Positions 47,525-64,000 of a stretch of DNA of 64,000 nucleotides are shown piece by piece. Position numbers and translations under genes: made by a program. This stretch comes from Lineus longissimus (Eukaryota > Nemertea > Pilidiophora > Heteronemertea > Lineidae), in the NCBI RefSeq assembly GCF_910592395.1, contig NC_088316.1, forward strand, positions 3,348,001 through 3,412,000. The letters are read 5' to 3'. Position 1 is the first letter of the stretch; every line of letters starts with the position of its first letter. Below the pieces are notes generated by a model that did not search any database, was not told the DNA's origin, and worked only from the letters and a program-made list of their open reading frames with translations.

Positions 47525-47700
47525 ACGCAAGGACCCAACGCGCCCCGTAACGGCAAAATAGCGAAGCCGGCGAAACATTTATAACGGGTCACCGTGGCCT
47601 TATTACGGACTAATAAGCGCGCAGCAGAAAAGCCGAAGGCTTTTCTGCGAAGCGCTACTATGGTTAACGTGCATACGACGTATCCAATGTAAACAATGTT
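47525..47700 (+). mobile_element. E element left end, copy E6 (diverged, truncated)
   Basis: ACGCAAGGACCCAACGCGCC and the following CATTTATAACGGGTCACCGT are kept, resembling the inverted copy ending at 17076. After about 47610 the sequence diverges and contains a hairpin GCAGAAAAGCC-GAA-GGCTTTTCTGC. No E right end follows. Confidence 0.55.
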
Positions 47701-48560
47701 TCTCAAGTCCATGGATTCGTTTCAAATGGCTTAAATTTGACTTAAAATGGCCGCCAGAAGAGATAAACGCGCGAATGAAGCAACTCGACTATTCTGAGCT
47801 CCGAGAGAGAACCACATGAATATTCACACTGTTTTTTAATCACACTTCAATTTCAGGGGGTTTACCCCCCGACATATGTGTTTTGATTTTTGATACTTTA
47901 GTAATGATATCCAAAAGATGCTTAAAATGGATATAATCCCGAAATAATGAAGCAAAAGACGGGCAGGCGTTTCGGAAAAAAAATTTTATTTTGAGATTTC
48001 AATAAACCTTTTGAACGAATTCCACATGGGCCGTGGTGGGATCCGAAGACACCTTAAGGAGGAATGTATGTTTTTATGGGGTACCATTGGTTTTGCAGAT
48101 CTTCTGTTTTTTTCTAAAGAATAATCAATATTCGCTAGCAGGCTTTTTATGCTCCCAGGTATGAAGAGGGTTCTATGTTCCTCAGGTTTTTTGTTCATCA
48201 GTCTGGTGTTCCTCAAGAGTCAAGTGTCTTCCAGTCTTATGGCCTGCAAAAACCCTTTCCAACCAATTTTTTATGCATCAACCATTCGGCAACATGTTGG
48301 TGCGGGAAAAACCTGATCCTTGACCCCTTGAATATATTACGACCACAAGCAATTGACTCAAGGAAGCCACCAGTACGACCTCTTGGTAGTCTTGCCAATA
48401 TCATGCCAGTGAAAAGGAAGGGTAATGATGGTTGAGGGTTGCAGTAAGGGTACCATCAAATGAGTACCTCTTCCTCGCTCTGGGTTAAACGTGTCAAAGG
48501 ACTGCACCATCATCAAGGTTTGGAGGTTCCACTCAAGCGCCCCGGGGTAAGCAGCTCAGA
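47700..48560. other. Gene-poor stretch
   Basis: No gene, RNA or well-bounded repeat is recognised. A modest open frame on the plus strand (48175-48435) has no recognisable motif. Confidence 0.35.
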
Positions 48561-48665
48561 AGGACTTATTGAGAGGCCATGCCAATAGGGGGGTTGAGGG
48601 GCCTTTCCCCCAATGCACTAGCTAAAACATGTCGGAAGGACGGGGGTGGGGGGGGGGGGGGCTTT
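48560..48665 (+). repeat. G/C-tract repeat, second copy
   Basis: GGGGGGTTGAGGGGCCTTTCCCCCAATG and a long G run after GTCGGAAGGACGG match the family at 17395 in inverted orientation and the copy at 49855. Confidence 0.55.
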
Positions 48666-48839
48666 CTTTGCCGGATATTAATGATGATGGAGTTGAGTTA
48701 CTGCTAAAGCGATACACGGAGAAAACTGTCTATCAAAACAGAAAATTGGCGGAAGGAACTATAGCAGGGTCCCAACCAGGGGGTTTGGGGGGTTTCCCCC
48801 CAACCTAAAGGCGCTGCGCGCTTACTAGGGCACTGCACG

Positions 48840-48990
48840 GATAATATTACTTGTAACTCACACAACGTAGTGAGTGTAATGGTTACGTGTTTGTATAAAG
48901 TGTAAACAAAATTCATATATCCTATATCCATCATGTCCATCGAATCTGAAAAAATTTGTGCAGACCCATGACAGTTCCGGTTCCGGTACA
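48840..48990 (-). repeat. Inverted copy of the 18240-18390 segment
   Basis: On the minus strand it reads TGTCATGGGTCTGCACAAAT, then CAGATTCGATGGACATGATG, matching the plus strand at about 18270-18320 and the following CACTACGTTATGTGAG-like end. Dispersed repeat of unknown family. Confidence 0.55.
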
Positions 48991-49189
48991 GTTTGTTGCA
49001 TTCCATACGGGCCGCGCTTGCCGATCCTGCTTTCACGACGCACCGCAACCACAGTTACCATGCAAGTTACCATGATTCCCATTGTTTCCTTCCTCGTGAC
49101 GCAATTATTTCATGACGTCATGAGCCATTGACCATTCACGCAAGTAGATTTATTCACACCGGCGCCACTGAAGTGCGGGTGTGGGACAT

Positions 49190-49735
49190 CATGATTTTAA
49201 AAATCGTCTGCTAGGACATATGTACAGGACAACGTCGGCGGAGACAGATGTGACATTTTATTGCAGACCAAAGCAAACGTCCTCTTCTTCTCGATTTACG
49301 TACTTTACTTCAAAAAAGTCAGTTTTAACACTACTGCACAATTATAGAGTGGTCTTAAAGTTCCATTTGGATAGAGATTTGACGGACTGATTTGGAAATT
49401 CATTCCAACCATGCAACTGTTTCAGAAATGAGAAAAAGCTCCTGGGTGTCATGACATGCATGATGTGTCTTGCCTCTGCATTTTTGTACTCGGACATGTC
49501 AGAGGGTTTTCAACTTTCATATCATTGAAAAAATAACTCATTCCAATGGTATATCAATCACATCATTTATTTAAAAATCGTCTGCTAGGACATACAGGAC
49601 AACGTCGGTGGATACAGTTGTGACATTTCAATTTTCATTGCATAGAGATTTGACGGACTGATTTGGCAATTCATTCCAACCATGCAACTGTTTCAGAAAT
49701 GAGAAAAAGCTCCTTGGTGTCATGACATGCATTCA
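49190..49735 (+). repeat. Diverged direct duplication around AAAAATCGTCTGCTAGGACA
   Basis: The block 49196-49480 recurs shortened at 49571-49735: AAAATCGTCTGCTAGGACAT, GACAACGTCGG, GAGATTTGACGGACTGATTT, GAAAAAGCTCCT and GTCATGACATGCAT are all in the same order. A third fragment stands at 51061-51127. Confidence 0.6.
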
Positions 49736-49854
49736 ATTATTATTTCACCACAAAGAGCTGCTTCTTTCAGCAGATATGAGACAGCTACCGGGGCGGGGAC
49801 TATTTCTTTATGGGGCCTTATTGTTCAGCGTCTCCAAGGAATTCTATTTTTAGA

Positions 49855-50030
49855 GTCCAATGGGGGGGGGGTTGGGGGGGGGCCTTCCCCCAATGAACTG
49901 ACTAAAACCTGTCACTTTCAGAGAACGAGGGAGGGGGTTTGGGGGACTCATCCCCCAATGTACTGGCTATATATGTCAGAAGGACGGGGGTTGGGGGGGG
50001 GGGGGCTCCCCATGTCAAACAGTTGTGTGA
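49855..50030 (+). repeat. G/C-tract repeat, third copy
   Basis: Three blocks of G8-12 and C5 runs are separated by AATGAACTGACTAAAACCTG and ATGTACTGGCTATATATG spacers about 65 bases apart. It is the inverted equivalent of 17395-17560 and ends in the same CATGTCAAACAGTTGTGTGA phrase. The G-rich strand could form quadruplexes. Confidence 0.6.
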
Positions 50031-50059
50031 GTTCACCAGAGATTGCTCTTTACATATTA

Positions 50060-50540
50060 GCGCGATTGTGGGGTTGTAACTATTTTGCTGTATATTGTCA
50101 CGAGGAAAGAAAAGCACGCGACCTAATGCCAACCTATTTATGTAAAGTGATAATTGGAAGGTATATAGTTCAGGAAATGTTATCAAATGATCATTCCTTA
50201 TCGTCCTTTGAGAGAAGTTTTAATTGTAAAAAGTATTTGCCTACGTCACAGTGTCGCTGCAATGGTCATTTTTATCACAGTAGTCATGCGCAGGCAGACC
50301 TTCTTCGCTTACCAGTCTGGCGCAAGCCAGGCGTTCGTGGAATAGACCTAGACGTTTTCCACCACAGTGTATCGATCTGGGCCGAAGAAACACTGCGCAA
50401 GATTACCTCGAGCTGGAGCTAAGAATCGATCATGCTAATGAGTAAACTTCCACATTGAGTTTTCCCAGAATGGTGCATATCGCGCGAAGCTACTTAGCCT
50501 GATACCATTAGGCTCCGCGTGGCATCATGCCTAGTCTCTC
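50060..50540 (+). mobile_element. Diverged E/F-related fragment
   Basis: It contains GTAACTATTTTGCTGTATAT, GGAAAGAAAAGCACGCGACC and GATAATTGGAAGGTATATAG as in E, then GCCAGGCGTTCGTGGAATAG, CACTGCGCAAGATTACCTCG and CATGCTAATGAGTAAACTTC as in F. E- and F-type parts are thus joined in one element, which suggests F is a deletion form of such a fused parent. No right end is seen. Confidence 0.55.
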
Positions 50541-50596
50541 ATTTTCCTACCACCCTGTAGAAACATGGCGCACTCAGACCGGGGCAAGACTATACA

Positions 50597-50866
50597 ATGA
50601 TACTGGGCCTGGTGCATTTGGTCCTGGGGCTGGTGTTCACCGGGCGTTTATGGAACAGGAGGACAGACGCATGGGACATTGACAGCACCCATCGCAACTT
50701 GAAGCAGATTTTCTACGGAAGGTGGCAGTATTACCAGAGAGTAAACACTACACCGATGGGTAAAGTCGCCGATCATCACCTTGTTGTTGTTCATGAACTC
50801 GGCGCCGTGAATCCCATTGTTTCCTTCCTCGTGACGCAATTATTTCATGACGTCATGAGCCATTGA
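50597..50866 (+). CDS. Uncharacterised 89-residue reading frame with hydrophobic leader
   Basis: An ATG-led frame begins with MILGLVHLVLGLVFTG, which could be a signal peptide, followed by RTDAWDIDSTHRNLKQIFYG and RWQYYQRVNTTPMG. Composition looks protein-like, but I recognise no family. The last third lies in a dispersed repeat shared with 49070-49160, so the end is repeat-derived. It may be a fragment of a captured gene rather than a working one. Confidence 0.25.
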   Translation: MILGLVHLVLGLVFTGRLWNRRTDAWDIDSTHRNLKQIFYGRWQYYQRVNTTPMGKVADHHLVVVHELGAVNPIVSFLVTQLFHDVMSH

Positions 50867-51125
50867 CCATTCTTACAAGTAGATTTATTCACACCGGTGT
50901 AACATCTGTGGTTGTTTCCCATGTGTCAGTGTTTCCAAACAATAGGCAGCTAGAGAGACCATGACTTTTCAATAGGGGGGATACACAGAAAAACTTGTCA
51001 ATCTATTTTTGAGCGTTCCCAAACAATGAGGGGAAACACTCAAAAACAGAAACACTCAAAAACATTACACCGGCACCACTGAAGTGCGGGTGTGGGACAT
51101 CATGTATTTAAAAATCGTCTGCTAG

Positions 51126-51838
51126 GGTCTCGTTAGGGAGTTTTTCCCAAATGTACGCGATGATGACGTGCCCCAACAACAGGACGTAACATCTACTGTA
51201 TTTTAAAATGCGTTTCCAAAGTGAATGCATGAGGACACCCATTTGTGTCGTATATCACTGGAAACACCCGATTCCCCTGATTCTGCAGGATGTTAAATCG
51301 GGCATTTTATTTCTTTAAATAAATCATAAGCATCGCATTTGCTCCTAGCTCTGTTCACCATCCCAAATGGCAATATTGCCAATTGGGCCGGACAATCACG
51401 AAAAACCCCAAATATTATACATTTCTTCCTAAATAATTCTTACAGTGACCATTCTCCCGTGAAAGACAGTTGGTTACGCTACACAAAAATAAAAAAAAAA
51501 ACGAGGGTCAACCATTGAACTTTTGAGATATGTTGAATTTTGCACAAATCAGCGAAAAACGCACCAACTGGCACTGAACGGCATTTCAACACGGGGCCGA
51601 CGCACATTCCAAGTTTAGTGTACACATACGTTAGCAACAACAGTAAATGCGTAGTTTCTTGTTAGCCGCCTATTGAGTAGCGCTTGAGGTTTCGGAAACT
51701 CAAAAATAATATGTCTTTGCCAAAACAATTGCTGAATCAACACTGACGTACTGTGAGGACCGAGGAATCAATGATTTTAGGAACTACGGTGAGGGGGGGC
51801 CACGCATGAATACAAAAAAAACTCCCTAATGAGATCTA
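51126..51838. mobile_element. 0.7-kb element with GTCTCGTTAGGGAGTTTTT inverted ends
   Basis: The left end GTCTCGTTAGGGAGTTTTT and the right end AAAAACTCCCTAATGAGATC are inverted copies. The first about 180 bases recur, inverted, at 52640-52856 and in forward orientation at 55050-55270. No transposase frame is seen. Confidence 0.6.
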
Positions 51839-51889
51839 TGACATACAGTTGCGTGAGTTCACTAGAGCTTTCTCTTTACATATTAAGCC

Positions 51890-54800
51890 CCCCTTTAGGA
51901 GGGGCTCTTAAGATACACGTGTGTGCGGCAGTAGATAATGTAAATGAATGATGAGAAATAAAGAGAGTAACTATTGATTGTATATCCTACAAACAATTTT
52001 TTTTGGTATTTTTCTGAATTAACTCCGTTGAGTTTACCGATTTCTCCGCGATCTTCCGGTGGTGGTTGCTATCCCATTGCTTGAAATTAATTTAAATTAA
52101 TTTAAATCTTCATGGGAATTCGCTACATCATATGCCTAAGAAATTGGCCAATTATATTAATATTTTTATCAGAGAAATATCCGTCCTAAATAATGACAGA
52201 AAAGGGTGGTTTATTTCAATTTTGTGTCGACATGATCGAGGTCACGTGACATAAAAACAAAACAATCGCACACAGTGACACACCCGTCCAAAAAGGCACT
52301 TTAAGAAAAACAAATACGTTTTTCCAGCTTAAAACCACACTGACGACTAAGTTATATTGGTCTACTGCCCAAATCTGAAGTAATATGTAAAGTCAAGGAC
52401 TTAGTGAGCCCCCCTTTAGGTCGGGGGAGCTCCCCCGAACCCCCCTACGAGCATATGTTAAGTGCAAGCTCTAACAACTACAGCTGTTACAATGGGGGGA
52501 CACCCCCCAAACCCCCCTCCGTCGACATAGGTTTTTACCAGTGCGTTGGGGGGAAGCTCCCCCCCAAACCCCCCCGGTGGACAGTCAACTAGCCCTTCTG
52601 TGTCATACTGCTGGAGGGGGGGGGGGGGGTGCGATGGGACCATCCATATAGTTCCTTCCGACACATTTTTGTTTTGGTAATGTAATACATTGTGATTGTC
52701 CTTATTCACGGGAATCGGGCGTTTCCAGTGATATACGACACAAATAGGTTGTCCTCATGCATTCACTTTGGAAACGCATTTTAAAATAGATGTTACGTCC
52801 TGTTAATGGGGCACGTCATCATCGCGTACATTTGGGAAAAACTCCCTAACGAGACCGGAGCAGACGGCTGAAAGTAGTTTAATTATTGGCCGCTAGGGTG
52901 CAGAATGTCGCTCACCCGAATTTTTCACGCAACTTTTGCTAAATAGAGCTAGTTCTAGTTTGTGATTCATTTTGATACTTCAGATTTGGGCAGAAGACCA
53001 ATATAACTTAGTCGTCAGTGTGGTTTTAAGCTGGAAAAACGTATTTGTTTTTCTTAAAGTGCCTTTTTTGGACGGGTGTGTGCGATTGTTTTGTTTTTAT
53101 GTCACGTGACCTCGATCATGTCGACACAAAATTGAAATAAACCACCCTTTTCTGTCATTATTCAGGACGGATATTTCTCTAATAAAAATATTAATATAAT
53201 TGGCCAATTTCTTAGGCATATGATGTAGCGAATTCCCATGAAGATTTAAATTAATTTAAATTAATTTCAATCAATGGGATAGCAACCACCACCGGAAGAT
53301 CGCGGAGAAATCGGTAAACTCAACGGAGTTAATTCAGAAAAATACCAAAAAAAATTGTTTGTAGGATATACAATATTTACTCTCTTTATTTCTCATAAAA
53401 TCAGTATATACTCCCACACACACGTGTATCTTAAGAGCCCCTCCTAAAGGGGGGCTTAATGTGTAAAGTCAAGAACTTAGTGAGCCCCCCTTTAGGTCGG
53501 GGGAGCTCCCCCGAACCCCCCTACGAGCATATGTTAAGTGTAAGCTCTAACAACTACAGCTGTTACAATGGGGGGACACCCCCCAACCCCCCCTCCGTCG
53601 ACATAGGTTTTTACCAGTGCGTTGGGGGGAAGCTCCCCCCAACCCCCCCCCCCCCCCCCCGGTGGACAGTCAACTAGCCCTTCTGTGTCATACCGCTGGA
53701 GCGATGGGACCATCCATATAGTTCCTTCCGACACATTTTTGTTTTGGTAATGTAATACATTGTGATTGACCTTATTCACGGGAATCGGGCGTTTCCAGTG
53801 ATATACGACACAAATGGGTTGTCCTCATGCATTCACTTTCGAAACGCATTTTAAAATAGATGTTAACAATTTCCTTTGTAAATATGAACCTATTGTTGCA
53901 TTAGATGGCTTAAATAGCATTTTAATTCCATGTAGAGAAAATAAAATTGAAAAAAATATTTTTGGTGACTTTGTATTTTACAATTTTCAGCAAGGTGGTT
54001 AATTACTAATGCCATACTCATATCCCAACTTCCTTACGCGCCTTCTCCTGTTGTGGTCGTCTAAGTCGGTATGAGTTTGTCTGGGATTTGATGGCTGTGT
54101 AACACCCAAATCACCCCGCTGAAAATTGTAAAATACAAAGTCACCAAGCATGCCAAGGAGATTTTTTCCAATTTTATTTTCTCTACATGGAATTAAAATG
54201 CTATTTAAGCCATCAAATGCAACATTAGGTTCATATTTACAAAGGAAATTGTTCCGGACGCGCACTTTCTCTTCCGGACGCGCTCCGGACGCACAGATTG
54301 TTCCGGACGCGCATTAGGTAGACCGGAGCAGACGGCTGAAAGTAGTTTAATTATTGGCCGCTAGGGTACAGAATGTACGTCGCTCACCCGAATTTTTCAC
54401 GCAACTATAGCTAAATAGAGCTAGTTCTAGTTTGTGATTCAATTTGATACTTCAGATTTGGGCGGTAGACCAATATAACTTAGTCGTCAGTGTGGTTTTA
54501 AGCTGGAAAAACGTATTTGTTTTTCTTAAAGTGCCTTTTTTGGACGGGTGTGTGCGATTGTTTTGTTTTTATGTCACGTGACCTCGATCATGTCGACACA
54601 AAATTGAAATAAACCACCCTTTTCTGTCATTATTTAGGACGGATATTTCTCTGATAAAAATATTAATATAATTGGCCAATTTCTTAGGCATATGATGTAG
54701 CGAATTCCCATGAAGATTTAAATTAATTTCAACCAATGGGATAGCAACCACCACCGGAAGATCGCGGAGAAATCGGTAAACTCAACGGAGTTAATTCAGA

Positions 54801-55515
54801 AAAATACCAAAAAAAATTGTTTGTAGGATATACAATCTCTCTTTATTTCTCATCATTCATTTACATTATCTACTCCCGCACACACGTGTATCTTAAGAGC
54901 CCCTCCTAAAGGGGGGCTTATCAAATTGAATCACAAACTAGAACTAGCTCTATTTAGCTATAGTTGCGTGAAAAATTCGGGTGAGCGACGTACATTCTGT
55001 ACCCTAGCGGCCAATAATTAAACTACTTTCAGCCGTCTGCTCCGGTCTCGTTAGGGAGTTTTTCCCAAATGTACGCGATGATGACGTGCCCCATTAACAG
55101 GACGTAACATCTATTTTAAAATGCGTTTCGAAAGTGAATGCATGAGGACAACCCATTTGTGTCGTATATCACTGGAAACGCCCGATTCCCGTGAATAAGG
55201 TCAATCACAATGTATTACATTACCAAAACAAAAATGTGTCGGAAGGAACTATATGGATGGTCCCATCGCATCCCCCCCCCTCCAGCAGTATGACACAGAA
55301 GGGCTAGTTGACTGTCCACCGGGGGGGGGTTGGGGGGAGCTTCCCCCCAACGCACTGGTAAAAACCTATGTCGACGGAGGGGGGTTTGGGGGGTGTCCCC
55401 CCATTGTAACAGCTGTAGTTGTTAGAGCTTGCACTTAACATATGCTCGTAGGGGGGTTCGGGGGAGCTCCCCCGACCTAAAGGGGGGCTCACTAAGTTCT
55501 TGACTTTACATATTA
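51890..55515. repeat. 3.6-kb complex of nested inverted repeats (blocks P, Q, R, S)
   Basis: Four blocks are shuffled. P (51895-52385 forward; 52976-53455 and 54453-54920 inverted) ends in AGGAGGGGCTCTTAAGATAC. Q (52383-52620 and 53458-53700 forward; 55270-55515 inverted) is the G/C-tract repeat beginning AAGTCAAGGACTTAGTGAGC. R (52620-52856 and 53700-53866 forward; 55050-55270 inverted) ends in AACTCCCTAACGAGAC. S (52857-52976 and 54321-54453 forward; 54925-55045 inverted) begins CGGAGCAGACGGCTGAAAGT. The order is P-Q-R-S-P' then Q-R-insert-S-P' then S'-R'-Q'. Arms of hundreds of bases are nearly identical, so the region can fold back on itself. No transposase is recognised. Confidence 0.7.
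53866..54316. mobile_element. Foldback insert with about 130-bp arms carrying a repeated peptide frame
   Basis: This stretch interrupts block R/S. The arms 53866-53995 and about 54113-54253 are inverted copies around a central loop of about 120 bases. Each arm, read inward, encodes a similar open stretch (NNFLCKYEP, FDGLNSILIPCRENKI, GDFVFYNFQ). At the right side TTCCGGACGCGC occurs four times. The peptide is not recognised. Confidence 0.55.

Positions 55516-64000
<8,485 letters not shown>

Overview
The window is eukaryotic nuclear DNA, most likely from a marine invertebrate bilaterian. Genes are split by GT-AG introns, TTAGGG-type repeats occur internally, and secreted LamG/PAN genes sit among dense DNA-transposon debris. 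An amphioxus- or hemichordate-like animal fits, but I cannot fix the species from sequence alone.

Layout. At 1-2216 (minus) lie two tandem tocopherol-cyclase-like genes with signal peptides; the first runs off the left edge. At 4772-8929 (plus) is a six-exon gene that I reconstruct as a 486-residue protein with a PD...ExK nuclease-like core and an acidic tract. It is flanked by a zinc-finger-derived minisatellite and a foldback that encloses telomere-type repeats. From 10133 to about 46830 there is a cluster of four secreted LamG + PAN/apple-like genes. One is on the minus strand (10133-15613) and three are tandem plus-strand copies (19858-24814, 31261-33471, 44619-46828). The first plus copy carries a decayed PIF/Harbinger transposon with its MADF/BESS partner gene. 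The second is intact by my splice model. The third has a one-base frameshift.

The plus copies sit in long segmental repeats of about 13.36 kb. The edges of these repeats coincide exactly with the 3' ends of a repeated element, here called E (relative: F). E/F have a 25-bp-arm hairpin near the 3' end, constant ends, no visible target-site duplication, and head-to-tail copies. I suggest they drove the amplification.

From 47.5 to 55.5 kb there is little genic sequence: G/C-tract repeats, large inverted repeats and foldback elements. From 56445 to the right edge is the 5' part (eight exons, about 549 residues) of a CYFIP/Sra-1 gene, a subunit of the actin-regulating WAVE complex. Its introns hold TTAA-flanked MITEs, a LINE tail, SINEs, a roughly 302-bp array carrying AGGTCA direct repeats, and a 50-bp minisatellite rich in forkhead-like motifs.

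All exon joins are inferred from splice signals, reading phase and protein continuity. No transcript evidence was available.
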